Shown one piece after another: positions 8,693 to 17,908 of a DNA stretch of 64,000 nucleotides. Source of the stretch: Pseudomonas sp. R84 (GTDB lineage Bacteria; Pseudomonadota; Gammaproteobacteria; Pseudomonadales; Pseudomonadaceae); assembly GCF_009834515.1 (NCBI RefSeq), contig NZ_CP019426.1, forward strand, positions 6,155,501 through 6,219,500, given 5' to 3'. The notes below the pieces were generated by a model. The model was not told where the DNA came from. It did not search any database and was given only the letters and a program-made list of their open reading frames with translations. A program made the translations under genes and the position numbers. Position 1 is the stretch's first letter; each line of letters opens with the position of its first letter.

Positions 8693-10048
8693 ATGAATGC
8701 TCTAGCCCGCCGCGCTGCAGGCCTGCTGCTCAGCACAGTCTGCCTGCCCCTTTCGGCCCTGGCGGCCGACCCGCAACCGACTCACGAATTCACCCTCGAC
8801 AACGGCCTCAAGGTCGTCGTGCGCGAAGACCATCGCGCGCCGGTGGTGGTCTCGCAGGTCTGGTACAAGGTCGGTTCCAGCTACGAAACCCCGGGCCAGA
8901 CCGGTCTGTCTCACGCGCTTGAGCACATGATGTTCAAGGGCAGCGAGAAAGTCGGCCCCGGCGAAGCCTCGCTGATCCTGCGTGATCTGGGCGCTGAAGA
9001 GAACGCCTTCACCAGCGACGACTTCACCGCCTATTACCAGGTGCTGGCCCGCGACCGTCTGGGCGTAGCCTTCGAACTGGAAGCCGACCGCATGGCCAAT
9101 CTGCGCCTGCCGGCCGACGAGTTCGCCAAGGAAATCGAAGTCATCAAGGAAGAGCGCCGCTTGCGCACCGATGACAAGCCGATGTCCAAGGCCTACGAGC
9201 GCTACAAGGCCATGGCCTACCCGGCCAGCGGTTACCACACGCCGACCATCGGCTGGATGGCCGACCTCGACCGCATGAAAGTCGAAGAGCTGCGCCACTG
9301 GTACCAATCCTGGTACGTGCCGAACAACGCCACGCTGGTCGTAGTCGGTGACGTTACTCCGGACGAAGTGAAAACCCTCGCCCAGCGCTATTTCGGCCCG
9401 ATCACCAAGCGCGACGTGCCACCGGCGAAAAAACCACTGGAACTGGCCGAACCCGGCGAACGCCAGATCACCCTGCACGTGCAGACGCAGTTGCCTAGCC
9501 TGATGCTCGGCTTCAACGTGCCAAGCATCGCCACCGCTGAAGACAAGCGCTCGGTCAACGCCCTGCGACTGATCTCGGCGCTGCTCGACGGCGGCTACAG
9601 CGGTCGTATCCCGACGCAACTGGAGCGCGGTGAAGAGCTGGTTTCCGGCGGATCGTCGAGCTACGACGCCTACACCCGTGGCGACAGCCTGTTCACCCTG
9701 TCGGCAACCCCGAACACGCAGAAGAAAAAGACCATCGCGCAAGCCGAGGCCGGTTTGTGGACACTGCTCGAACAACTGAAAACCACCGCGCCGTCCGCTG
9801 AAGAACTGGAGCGCGTGCGAGCACAAGTGATCGCCGGTCTGGTCTTCGAACGTGATTCGATCACCAGCCAGGCCACCGCCATCGGCCAACTGGAAACCGT
9901 CGGCCTGTCGTGGAAACTGATGGACACTGAACTGGCCGATCTGGAAAGCGTGACCCCGCAAGACATCCAGAACGCCGCCAAGCTGTATTTCACCCGCGAA
10001 CGTCTCAGCGTCGCCCACGTCCTGCCACTGGAGACGACTCATGAGTAA
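8693..10048 (+). CDS. M16 family zinc peptidase, catalytic subunit-like
   Basis: The 451-residue pitrilysin-family protein has a signal peptide (LLLSTVCLPLSALAADP) and the inverted zinc motif HALEH at residues 74-78, with the third ligand expected in the downstream EIEVIKEERRLR helix. The C-terminal M16 half is present. ATG 8693 is chosen because it starts the signal peptide; the open frame extends 33 codons upstream. The stop overlaps the next gene by 8 bases, so the pair is made together and probably forms a periplasmic heterodimer. Confidence 0.93.
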   Translation: MNALARRAAGLLLSTVCLPLSALAADPQPTHEFTLDNGLKVVVREDHRAPVVVSQVWYKVGSSYETPGQTGLSHALEHMMFKGSEKVGPGEASLILRDLGAEENAFTSDDFTAYYQVLARDRLGVAFELEADRMANLRLPADEFAKEIEVIKEERRLRTDDKPMSKAYERYKAMAYPASGYHTPTIGWMADLDRMKVEELRHWYQSWYVPNNATLVVVGDVTPDEVKTLAQRYFGPITKRDVPPAKKPLELAEPGERQITLHVQTQLPSLMLGFNVPSIATAEDKRSVNALRLISALLDGGYSGRIPTQLERGEELVSGGSSSYDAYTRGDSLFTLSATPNTQKKKTIAQAEAGLWTLLEQLKTTAPSAEELERVRAQVIAGLVFERDSITSQATAIGQLETVGLSWKLMDTELADLESVTPQDIQNAAKLYFTRERLSVAHVLPLETTHE

Positions 10049-11528
10049 GCGCAAATCCCCACGCCTGCTGCTCGGCCTGATCGCCGTGGCGGTGATCGGC
10101 TCTGCCGCGTTCTACCTGTCGCCGGGCGCTGACAGCAATGCCAGCGAAGCCCTCGACAACGCCAAGTCCAGCCAGAAGCTGCAATCGCTCACCGAACTCG
10201 ACGGCAAGGCCCCGGCCAGCCGCAAGCTCGACGTGCAAACCTGGAACACCGCCGAAGGCGCCAAGGTGCTGTTCGTCGAAGCCCATGAGCTGCCGATGTT
10301 CGACATGCGCCTGATCTTCGCCGCTGGCAGCAGCCAGGACGGCAGCGCATCGGGTCTGGCGGTACTGACCAACGCGATGCTCAACGAAGGCGTCGCCGGC
10401 AAAGACGTCGGCGCCATCGCGCAAGGCTTCGAAGGCCTGGGGGCGGATTTTGGCAACGGTGCTTTCAAGGACATGGCGCTGGCCTCGCTGCGCAGCCTGA
10501 GTGCTGCCGATAAGCGTGAGCCTGCTTTGAAGCTGTTCTCGGAAGTCATCGGCAAACCGACCTTCCCGGCCGACTCGTTCGCGCGCATCAAGAACCAGAT
10601 GCTCGCCGGTTTCGAATACCAGAAACAGAACCCCGGCAAACTCGCCAGCCTCGAGCTGATGAAGCGTCTGTATGGCGATCACCCGTACGCGCATTCGAGT
10701 GATGGCAATCCACAGAGCGTGCCGAAAATTACCCTTGCGCAGTTGCGTGAGTTCCACGCCAAGGCTTACGCCGCTGGCAACGTGGTCATCGCGCTGGTCG
10801 GCGACCTGTCGCGTGCGGAGGCCGAGTCGATTGCCAATCAGGTTTCCAGCGCACTGCCTAAAGGCCCGGCACTGGCGAAGATCGCTCAGCCGCAGGAGCC
10901 GAAGGCCAGCACTGGCCATATCGAATTCCCGTCGAAGCAAACCAACCTGATGCTCGCGCAACTGGGCATCGACCGTGACGATCCGGATTACGCGGCGCTG
11001 TCGATGGGCAACCAGATCCTCGGTGGCGGCGGTTTCGGTACGCGCCTGATGAGCGAAGTGCGTGAGAAACGTGGCCTGACCTACGGCGTGTACTCCGCGT
11101 TTAGCCCGATGCAGGCGCGCGGCCCGTTCATGATCAACCTGCAAACCCGCGCGGAAATGAGCGAAGGCACCCTGAAACTGGTGCAGGACGTGCTCGCCGA
11201 CTATCTGAAAACCGGGCCGACGCAGAAAGAGCTCGACGATGCCAAACGCGAACTGGCCGGCAGCTTCCCGCTGTCCACCGCGAGCAATGCCGATATCGTC
11301 GGCCAACTCGGCGCGATGGGCTTCTATAATCTGCCGCTGAGCTACCTGGACGATTTCATGCGTCAGTCGCAAAGCCTGACCGTGGAACAAGTCCGCGACG
11401 CCCTGAACAAACACCTGAGCACGGACAAAATGGTCATCGTCACCGCTGGCCCGACCGTGCCGCAAAAGCCGTTACCGGCCCCATCTGATAAACCTGCCGA
11501 GCAACCGCTCGGGGTTCCGGAGCATTAA
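10041..11528 (+). CDS. M16 family peptidase homologue lacking the zinc motif
   Basis: This 495-residue paralogue of the preceding gene starts with a membrane anchor or signal (LLLGLIAVAVIGSAAFYL). It keeps the two-domain M16 fold, including EVREKRGLTYGVYSAF near the substrate-binding Arg/Tyr, but at the zinc site it has LTNAMLNEG instead of HxxEH. It is therefore expected to be catalytically dead and to complete the chamber of the active partner, as in mitochondrial processing peptidase. It overlaps the upstream gene by 8 bases and its TAA overlaps the rsmD ATG. Confidence 0.92.
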   Translation: MSKRKSPRLLLGLIAVAVIGSAAFYLSPGADSNASEALDNAKSSQKLQSLTELDGKAPASRKLDVQTWNTAEGAKVLFVEAHELPMFDMRLIFAAGSSQDGSASGLAVLTNAMLNEGVAGKDVGAIAQGFEGLGADFGNGAFKDMALASLRSLSAADKREPALKLFSEVIGKPTFPADSFARIKNQMLAGFEYQKQNPGKLASLELMKRLYGDHPYAHSSDGNPQSVPKITLAQLREFHAKAYAAGNVVIALVGDLSRAEAESIANQVSSALPKGPALAKIAQPQEPKASTGHIEFPSKQTNLMLAQLGIDRDDPDYAALSMGNQILGGGGFGTRLMSEVREKRGLTYGVYSAFSPMQARGPFMINLQTRAEMSEGTLKLVQDVLADYLKTGPTQKELDDAKRELAGSFPLSTASNADIVGQLGAMGFYNLPLSYLDDFMRQSQSLTVEQVRDALNKHLSTDKMVIVTAGPTVPQKPLPAPSDKPAEQPLGVPEH

Positions 11529-12142
11529 TGGCAACTCGTACCCCTAAAAAGCCTGCGCATAACGTCCACAACGGTGTGAATCAGTTGCGCATCATTGGCG
11601 GCCAATGGCGCAGCCGCAAGCTGAGTTTCCCCGACGCGCCGGGCCTGCGCCCGACGCCGGATCGCGTGCGTGAAACCCTGTTCAACTGGCTCGCACCGTA
11701 CGTTGAAGGGGCCAAGGTGCTTGATCCGTTCGCCGGCAGCGGCGCGCTGTTTCTCGAAGCACTGTCCCGTGGCGCGGCCATGGGTCAGGCGCTGGATGCC
11801 AGCAACATTGCGGTGTCCAGCCTGAAAGAACACCTCGGCACCCTGCGCTGCACCAACGGTCAGGTACAAACGGCTGATGCCCTGCGTTATCTGGAAACCC
11901 AGACCGCCAGCGCGTTCGACCTGGTATTCCTCGACCCGCCGTTCAACCAGAACCTGCTGCCGACCGTTTGCGCCTTGCTCGAAGAGCGTCAGTGGCTGGC
12001 GCCCGACTCGTGGATCTACACTGAAAGCGAAACGGCGCCATCGACGCTGGGCCTGCCGGGCAACTGGCGCCTGCACCGCGAACAGAAATCCGGCCGGGTT
12101 TACTACGCGCTGTGGCAACGTACGGCAGAGATCGCCGGTTAA
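11528..12142 (+). CDS. rsmD: 16S rRNA (guanine(966)-N2)-methyltransferase
   Basis: RsmD methylates G966 of 16S rRNA in assembled 30S subunits. The 204-residue Rossmann methyltransferase shows the N-terminal LRIIGGQWRSRKL and RPTPDRVRETLFNWL segments, the SAM loop DPFAGSGALFLEALSRGA, and the catalytic DPPF tetrapeptide (FLDPPFNQN). Its ATG overlaps the upstream stop as TAATG, so it is translated with the M16 pair. Confidence 0.95.
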   Translation: MATRTPKKPAHNVHNGVNQLRIIGGQWRSRKLSFPDAPGLRPTPDRVRETLFNWLAPYVEGAKVLDPFAGSGALFLEALSRGAAMGQALDASNIAVSSLKEHLGTLRCTNGQVQTADALRYLETQTASAFDLVFLDPPFNQNLLPTVCALLEERQWLAPDSWIYTESETAPSTLGLPGNWRLHREQKSGRVYYALWQRTAEIAG

Positions 12143-12205
12143 CCGACCGGCCTGAATATGCGGCGCCCCTTCCAACAGGGTCGCCGCTCTGCATCGAGAA
12201 CCATC

Positions 12206-13201
12206 GTGTCCGCCTCTTCAGAACGCTTCAACCCCGCCTTCGGCCTCGGCAATCCGCACCTGCAAACCCTGTGGGGGCCGCTGTGGCGCAAAACCGTGCA
12301 TATCGAGCGTGAACGCGAACGCCTGTGGCTGGAGGATGGCGACTTCCTCGACCTCGACTGGCACGGCCCGCACACCGCCGATGCACCACTGGTGCTGGTG
12401 CTGCATGGGCTGACCGGCTCTTCCAATTCGCCTTATGTAGCGGGTATCCAAAAGGCCTTGGCCGCGCAAGGCTGGGCCAGTGTCGCGCTGAATTGGCGTG
12501 GATGTTCGGGCGAGCCGAATCTGCTGCCACGCAGCTATCACTCCGGCGCCAGCGAAGACCTCGGCGAAACCATCAAACACCTGCGGGCGAAACGACCGCT
12601 GGCACCGCTGTATGCCGTCGGCTACTCCTTGGGCGGCAACGTGCTGCTCAAACATCTTGGGGAAACCGGCAGCGCCAGCGGTGTACTCGGCGCGGTGGCG
12701 GTGTCGGTGCCGTTTCGCCTCGATCAATGCGCCGACCGCATCGGCCAAGGATTTTCCAAGGTCTATCAAGCGCACTTCATGCGCGAGATGGTCGCCTATA
12801 TCAAGAACAAACAGCGGCAGTTTCAACACGACGGGCGCGAAGACGGACTCGCCGCGCTGGCAGCCCTTGGCTCGCTGGAAAACATGCGCACGTTTTGGGA
12901 TTTCGATGGCCGAGTGACCGCACCGCTGCATGGATTCAATGATGCCGAGGATTACTATCGCCGCGCGTCGAGCCGCTATTTCCTCGGCGAGATCCGCACG
13001 CCGACCCTGATCATTCAGGCGGCGGACGATCCATTCGTGTTCCCGCACAGTTTGCCGCAGGCCAGCGAGCTGTCGGCCTCAACGGCATTTGAGTTGCAGC
13101 CACGCGGCGGTCACGTCGGTTTTGTCGACGGCTCAGTGCGCCAACCCGGCTACTACCTCGAACGCCGCATCCCGCAATGGCTGGCCAGCCTGCCCGCATG
13201 A
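12206..13201 (+). CDS. YheT-type alpha/beta hydrolase
   Basis: The protein resembles the YheT/EMB8 hydrolases: RFNPAFGLGNPHLQTLWGP at the start, a HGLTGSSNSPY oxyanion segment, the nucleophile elbow GYSLGGN, an acid in IQAADDPF, and the catalytic His in RGGHVGF. Physiological substrate is unknown. I choose GTG 12206 (331 residues), which matches the family start; an upstream ATG at 12158 would add 16 poorly conserved residues. The stop overlaps the start of the AraC-type gene as ATGA. Confidence 0.85.
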   Translation: MSASSERFNPAFGLGNPHLQTLWGPLWRKTVHIERERERLWLEDGDFLDLDWHGPHTADAPLVLVLHGLTGSSNSPYVAGIQKALAAQGWASVALNWRGCSGEPNLLPRSYHSGASEDLGETIKHLRAKRPLAPLYAVGYSLGGNVLLKHLGETGSASGVLGAVAVSVPFRLDQCADRIGQGFSKVYQAHFMREMVAYIKNKQRQFQHDGREDGLAALAALGSLENMRTFWDFDGRVTAPLHGFNDAEDYYRRASSRYFLGEIRTPTLIIQAADDPFVFPHSLPQASELSASTAFELQPRGGHVGFVDGSVRQPGYYLERRIPQWLASLPA

Positions 13202-14028
13202 GCGATCAGGGCGAGTCGATCCGCTTCTGGCAAACCGCGCCGCTGGCCGGGGTCGAGTTGTTGTCGGCGCGCTACATCGAGCAGCGTTTCGCCCCGCATG
13301 TGCACGACGGATTCGTGATCGGCATGATCATGGCCGGCGCCCAGCGTTATCGCTATCGCGGCGCCGAACATCTGGCCGGTAGCGGCACGCTGGTGTTGAT
13401 CAATCCGGACGAACTGCACACCGGGCACAAGGGCACCGAGGATGGCTGGCTGTACCGGGCGTTTTATCCTGATACGGCGCAAATCGTTTCGCTGCTGGAT
13501 GAGCTGGAGCTGTCCACCAGCAACCTGCCGGCGTTCAGCGCCACGCTGTATCGCGATGCGGATCTGGTCAACGGCTTTGCGCAGTTGCATCGTTTGCTCG
13601 AAAGCCCGGCCACCGCGCTGCAACAGCAAACGCTGTGGCGCGAGATGATGTTGCTGCTGTTGCAGCGCCATGCGGCAGTGCCGGTGCCCGGTCGAGCCGG
13701 CAAGGAACACCGCGCGGTGCTGCTGGGCAAGGAATTGTTGCACGCGCAATTGGCGGCGCCACCGTCACTGGAAGAGCTGGCGGCGGCGGTCAATCTGTCG
13801 CCGTTCCATTTCGCCCGGGTGTTCCGCCGCGCCACCGGCATGCCGCCGCACACCTGGCTGATGCAGCAACGCATCGCCCAGGCGCGGGCGCTGTTGCAGC
13901 ACGGTTGCCTGCCAGTGGAGGTCGCCACGCAATTGGGTTTTGCCGACCAGAGCCATTTGAGTCGGCAATTCAAACAGGCTTATGGCGTCGGACCCGCCGC
14001 GTACCGCAGCGCCCGGATGGAAAGCTAA
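13198..14028 (+). CDS. AraC-family transcriptional regulator
   Basis: The 276-residue protein has an N-terminal cupin-like sensing domain (HVHDGFVIGMIMAGAQRYRYRG) and a C-terminal double helix-turn-helix: SLEELAAAVNLSPFHFARVFRRATG followed by VEVATQLGFADQSHLSRQFKQAYG. It is coupled to the YheT-type hydrolase by a 4-base overlap. Ligand and targets cannot be read from sequence. The TAA stop sits exactly at the edge of a type B repeat. Confidence 0.9.
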   Translation: MSDQGESIRFWQTAPLAGVELLSARYIEQRFAPHVHDGFVIGMIMAGAQRYRYRGAEHLAGSGTLVLINPDELHTGHKGTEDGWLYRAFYPDTAQIVSLLDELELSTSNLPAFSATLYRDADLVNGFAQLHRLLESPATALQQQTLWREMMLLLLQRHAAVPVPGRAGKEHRAVLLGKELLHAQLAAPPSLEELAAAVNLSPFHFARVFRRATGMPPHTWLMQQRIAQARALLQHGCLPVEVATQLGFADQSHLSRQFKQAYGVGPAAYRSARMES

Positions 14029-14106
14029 AAGATCGCAGCCTTCGGCAGCCCCTACAGGGAAATGCATTCCAATGTAGGAGCTGCCGAAGGCTGCGATCTT
14101 TTGATC
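14027..14106. repeat. Type B palindromic repeat doublet B1
   Basis: AAAAGATCGCAGCCTTCGGC at the left is answered by GTAGGAGCTGCCGAAGG and the CTGCGATCTTTTGAT end at the right, forming an inverted pair around a short A/T-richer centre. It fills the whole gap between the convergent AraC-type and sseA genes and touches both stop codons. Confidence 0.85.
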
Positions 14107-14961
14107 TTATTCGCCGGTGGCGATGCCGCGAGCCGGTTCGTTGATCCACTCGCTCCACGATCCGGCATACAACGAACCCAACGGATAACCCGCCAGGCAC
14201 AACGCAAACAGGTTGTGACACGCCGTCACGCCAGAACCGCAATAGGCAACCAGATCCGCTGGCGAGCGTTCACCGATCTTGGCGGCAAAACGCTGTTTGA
14301 GCTGTTCCGCTGACAGGAATCGCCCATCGCTGCCGAGGTTATCGGTGAACGCCGCGCATTGCGCACCCGGAATATGCCCGGCAATCGGATCGATCGGCTC
14401 GACCTCGCCTTTGAAACGCGGCAAGCCCCGGGCATCGATCAACGTCAGCGTCGGTTGGCCGAGGCGCTGTTGCAGTTGCTCGGCGCTGAGGAGCAGGCTC
14501 ATATCCGGCTGACCACTGAAATTGCCACGGGTAACCGTCGGCGCATCCAGGCTCAGCGGCAGCCCCGCCGCATGCCACGCCTTGAGCCCGCCATCGAGAA
14601 TGAACACGCCATCGCGCTTGCCCAGCCACGCCAGCAACCACCACGCCCGCGCCGCGTAGGCACCGGGACCGTCGTCGTACAAAACCACCTCGCTGTCGTT
14701 GTTGATGCCCCACGCCTGCAGCCGCTCGATCAACGCCGCCGGCTCGGGCAACGGATGACGGCCAGTCACGCCTTTGACCACAGTGCCGCTGAGGTCACGC
14801 TCAAGGTCGGCGAAGCTCGCCCCGTCAATGTGCCCTTCGGCATAGCTGCGCTGCCCGTAGTCCGGGTCTTCGAGGGCAAAACGACAATCGAGAATCACCA
14901 GCCGCGGCTGCGCCTTGCGGGCATCCAGTGCTTCGGGGCTGATCAGTTGCGCAATCGGCAT
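14107..14961 (-). CDS. sseA: 3-mercaptopyruvate sulfurtransferase
   Basis: The 284-residue tandem rhodanese has an inactive N-terminal domain (ILDCRFALEDPDYG, GHIDGASFADLE) and a catalytic C-terminal domain with the active-site loop CGSGVTA. The CG[S/T]G[V/T] loop is typical of mercaptopyruvate sulfurtransferases rather than thiosulfate-specific rhodaneses. It transfers sulfur from mercaptopyruvate to acceptors such as cyanide or thiols. AGGAG precedes ATG 14961. Confidence 0.92.
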   Translation of the reverse strand: MPIAQLISPEALDARKAQPRLVILDCRFALEDPDYGQRSYAEGHIDGASFADLERDLSGTVVKGVTGRHPLPEPAALIERLQAWGINNDSEVVLYDDGPGAYAARAWWLLAWLGKRDGVFILDGGLKAWHAAGLPLSLDAPTVTRGNFSGQPDMSLLLSAEQLQQRLGQPTLTLIDARGLPRFKGEVEPIDPIAGHIPGAQCAAFTDNLGSDGRFLSAEQLKQRFAAKIGERSPADLVAYCGSGVTACHNLFALCLAGYPLGSLYAGSWSEWINEPARGIATGE

Positions 14962-14993
14962 AGCGGGCTCCTGGGGGATTTCAACAGAACGGT

Positions 14994-15665
14994 TTATTTC
15001 ACGTCTTCGAGGGCCTGGGCCAGCGGCACGTAGAACTCCTCGAACAACGCATTGACCTCGTCACGCGCCTGCTCAGTGACAAACCCGGCTTCCAGCACCA
15101 GCACCTGGTACACGCCACGTTTAATGGCCTGCTCACTGAGGTGGTTGGAGTTTTCGCGGGTGGTGCACAGGAAACGCACCCACGACGTCAGGATGATCCA
15201 GGCATTGAGGGTCAGGGATTCGATCTGCACGCGATCCATATCGAGGATCCCGGCGGCGACAAAACCTTCGTAGATCGCCGCGCCTTGAATCACGCAGCGC
15301 TGGGAAAAGCGTCGATAGCGGGCAGCCAGCTCCGGATCGCTGTCGAGCAGATGCTCGAGATCGCGGTGCAGAAAGCGGTAGCGCCACATCGCCGAGAGCA
15401 ATTCCTTGAGATAGAAACGCTTGTCCTCGACCGTCGCCGCACGCCCCTGCGGCGGGCGCAGAAAGCTGTCCACGAGGCTTTCGTACTCACTGAACAACAC
15501 GGCGATGATCGCCTGCTTGTTGGGGAAGTGGTAGTACAGGTTGCCCGGAGAAATCTCCATATGGGCGGCAATGTGATTGGTGCTGATGCTGCGCTCGCCC
15601 TGCTGATTGAACAGCTCAAGGCTGTTCAGCACGATACGCTCGCTGGTTTTTATTCGTGGGGCCAT
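14994..15665 (-). CDS. TetR/AcrR-family transcriptional regulator
   Basis: The 223-residue protein has the TetR helix-turn-helix at the N-terminus (SERIVLNSLELFNQQG, STNHIAAHMEISPGNLYYHFPNKQAI) and an all-helical ligand domain. It diverges from the aldehyde dehydrogenase with 146 bases between starts, where an inverted repeat overlaps a plausible promoter, so it is likely to repress that operon. The inducer is unknown; an alcohol, aldehyde or fatty compound would fit the neighbours. Confidence 0.9.
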   Translation of the reverse strand: MAPRIKTSERIVLNSLELFNQQGERSISTNHIAAHMEISPGNLYYHFPNKQAIIAVLFSEYESLVDSFLRPPQGRAATVEDKRFYLKELLSAMWRYRFLHRDLEHLLDSDPELAARYRRFSQRCVIQGAAIYEGFVAAGILDMDRVQIESLTLNAWIILTSWVRFLCTTRENSNHLSEQAIKRGVYQVLVLEAGFVTEQARDEVNALFEEFYVPLAQALEDVK

Positions 15666-15751
15666 GGCTTGAGCTTTAATTCAGAGTGCGTTGGGGGGCA
15701 TCTTACGACCTAACCGGAAATGGATAAAACAATGCTGTGCAAGGAAGTCAT

Positions 15752-15780
15752 TTGACTTTCTAGAGCATAGACTCTAAAAA
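15752..15780 (+). promoter_or_regulatory. Candidate promoter and TetR operator for the aldehyde dehydrogenase operon
   Basis: TTGACT (15752-15757) and TAAAAA (15775-15780) are spaced 17 bases apart. Within the spacer and -10 lies an inverted repeat TAGAG-N6-CTCTA (15761-15776), positioned so that a bound TetR dimer would block RNA polymerase. The link to the divergent TetR gene is inferred. Confidence 0.5.
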
Positions 15781-15811
15781 GTTCGTCACTACAATAAATC
15801 CGGAGCAGACC

Positions 15812-17242
15812 ATGACTGCCGACATTGCTTACCTGCAAACGCTGCAACAACCGCTGGCCGAGCTGGACCGGTTGTTCGAGGCGCAGCGGGCCGCGTATGC
15901 CGCCAATCCGATGCCGCCCGCCGCTCAGCGCCAGCAATGGCTCAAAGCGCTGAGTGATTTGCTCAGCCGTGAGCGGCAAGCATTGATCGCGGCGATCAGC
16001 TCCGACTTCAGCCATCGTAGCGCCGATGAAACCCTGCTCGCCGAACTGATGCCGAGCCTGCACGGCATTCATTACGCCAGCCGTCATCTCAAGGGCTGGA
16101 TGAAAGCCTCGCGGCGCAAGGTCGGCATGGCATTCCAGCCGGCGTCGGCGAAAGTCGTGTATCAGCCCTTGGGTGTGGTCGGCGTCATCGTGCCGTGGAA
16201 TTACCCGTTGTATCTGGCCGTCGGCCCGCTGGTCGGCGCCTTGGCGGCGGGCAATCGAGTGATGCTCAAACTCAGCGAATCGACCCCGGCCACCGGCTTG
16301 TTGCTCAAAGAATTGCTGGCGCGGATCTTCCCCGAAGATCTGGTCTGCGTGGTGCTCGGTGAAGCCGACATCGGCGTAGCGTTCTCCCGTCTGCGCTTTG
16401 ATCACTTGCTGTTTACCGGCGCCACCAGCATCGGCAAACACGTGATGCGCGCCGCCGCCGAAAACCTCACCCCGGTGACACTGGAACTGGGCGGCAAGTC
16501 GCCAGCTATCGTCTCCCGCGATGTGCCGCTCAAGGATGCCGCCGAGCGCATCGCTTTCGGCAAAACCCTCAACGCCGGGCAGACCTGCGTCGCACCGGAT
16601 TACGTGCTGGTCCCGGAAGACCGGGTCGGTGGCTTCGTCGAAGCCTATCGCCAGGCCGTGCAGGGTTTTTATCCGACGCTCACCGACAACCCGGACTACA
16701 CGGCGATCATCAACGAACGTCAATTGGCGCGACTCAACGGCTACGTCAGCGATGCCACCAGCAAGGGCGCGCTGTTGATTCCGCTGTTCGAGCAGGGCCA
16801 GGGCCGACGCATGCCGCACAGTGTGCTTCTGAATGTCAGCGACGAGATGACGGTGATGCAGGACGAAATCTTCGGCCCGCTGCTGCCGATCGTGCCGTAT
16901 CAGGATCTGGAGCAGGCATTTGCTTACATCAATCAGCGGCCACGTCCTCTGGCTCTTTACTACTTTGGCTACGACAAACGCGAACAGAACCGTGTGCTGC
17001 ACGAAACCCATTCCGGCGGCGTGTGCCTGAACGACACGTTGCTGCATGTGGCGCAGGACGATATGCCGTTCGGCGGCATCGGCGCTTCGGGCATGGGTCA
17101 CTACCACGGTCACGAAGGCTTTCTGACCTTCAGCAAAGCTAAGGGCGTGCTGATTAAACAACGCTTCAACGCAGCCCGACTGATCTACCCGCCCTACGGC
17201 AAATCGATTCAGAAGCTGATCCAGAAGTTGTTCATTCGCTAA
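15812..17242 (+). CDS. Aldehyde dehydrogenase, coniferyl-aldehyde-dehydrogenase type
   Basis: The 476-residue NAD(P)-dependent dehydrogenase oxidises aldehydes to acids. It shows PWNYPLYL near residue 130, TGATSIGKHVM, the glutamate motif LELGGKSPAIV, and the catalytic cysteine in NAGQTCVAPDYVL. The sequence style (IVPWNYPL, APDYVLV, C-terminal membrane-prone tail) resembles the class that includes coniferyl and fatty aldehyde dehydrogenases. It is first in a set with a Tat lipoprotein and a GMC oxidoreductase, which suggests stepwise oxidation of an alcohol. Confidence 0.9.
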   Translation: MTADIAYLQTLQQPLAELDRLFEAQRAAYAANPMPPAAQRQQWLKALSDLLSRERQALIAAISSDFSHRSADETLLAELMPSLHGIHYASRHLKGWMKASRRKVGMAFQPASAKVVYQPLGVVGVIVPWNYPLYLAVGPLVGALAAGNRVMLKLSESTPATGLLLKELLARIFPEDLVCVVLGEADIGVAFSRLRFDHLLFTGATSIGKHVMRAAAENLTPVTLELGGKSPAIVSRDVPLKDAAERIAFGKTLNAGQTCVAPDYVLVPEDRVGGFVEAYRQAVQGFYPTLTDNPDYTAIINERQLARLNGYVSDATSKGALLIPLFEQGQGRRMPHSVLLNVSDEMTVMQDEIFGPLLPIVPYQDLEQAFAYINQRPRPLALYYFGYDKREQNRVLHETHSGGVCLNDTLLHVAQDDMPFGGIGASGMGHYHGHEGFLTFSKAKGVLIKQRFNAARLIYPPYGKSIQKLIQKLFIR

Positions 17243-17271
17243 ACCTTCGTCATCGCCGGGTAATAAAAATA

Positions 17272-17817
17272 ATGCACCCAAGCCTGACCGAAACACCTGC
17301 CCTGTCCCGCCGCGGCCTGCTGAAATTCAGCCTCGGCGCCACGGCGTTGCTTGCCACCGCCGGACTCGGCGCCAGCCTCAGTGGCTGTTCGTCGAGCGTC
17401 GCGGCCAACGGCTTTGTCTCGTTGCGTGACGGCGATCTGCTTTTTCTGCGCGCACTGATCCCGGTGATGCTCGACGGCGCGGTGGCAGCCGAGAGGATGC
17501 CGAGCGCGGTTGATGGCACGCTCAAGTCGCTGGACTACAGCCTCGACCACCTGTCGCCGGAAATGCTCAAGCTCACACGACAACTGTTCGATGTACTCGG
17601 CATGGCCGTGACGCGCGGACCACTCACCGGGATCTGGGGCAGTTGGGAGAACGCCAGTGCCGAGGCCATGCGGCATTTCCTTGATCGCTGGGAAAACAGT
17701 TCGCTGAACCTACTGCGCATGGGGCATAGCTCGTTGCAGCAGATGGTGATGATGGCCTGGTATACCCGCGCGGAGTCGTGGGCGCATTGCGGTTATCCAG
17801 GGCCGCCTAGCGTCTGA
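17272..17817 (+). CDS. Twin-arginine signal lipoprotein, probable small subunit for the GMC oxidoreductase
   Basis: The 181-residue protein begins with a Tat signal (SRRGLLKF, Arg13-Arg14) whose hydrophobic core runs straight into a lipobox, Leu36-Ser-Gly-Cys39, so it is predicted to be a Tat-exported lipoprotein. The rest has no motif I can name with certainty; its size and its place before a GMC flavoprotein recall the small Tat subunits of membrane-bound gluconate and fructose dehydrogenases. It lies 29 bases after the aldehyde dehydrogenase. Confidence 0.8.
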   Translation: MHPSLTETPALSRRGLLKFSLGATALLATAGLGASLSGCSSSVAANGFVSLRDGDLLFLRALIPVMLDGAVAAERMPSAVDGTLKSLDYSLDHLSPEMLKLTRQLFDVLGMAVTRGPLTGIWGSWENASAEAMRHFLDRWENSSLNLLRMGHSSLQQMVMMAWYTRAESWAHCGYPGPPSV

Positions 17818-17832
17818 AACCGTGTCGCTCCC

Positions 17833-17856
17833 TTCGCGAGCAGGCTCGCTCCCACA
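17833..17856. repeat. Single REP unit A4
   Basis: One 24-base unit in the TTCGCGAGCAGGCTCGC orientation without a clear partner; a remnant CGCTCCC lies just upstream. It sits inside the operon, between the Tat lipoprotein and the GMC gene. Confidence 0.85.
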
Positions 17857-17908
17857 GGGGGCGGCCGCCACATCGCCGCATCCAAAAATAATAAAGAGAA
17901 CCTGATCG

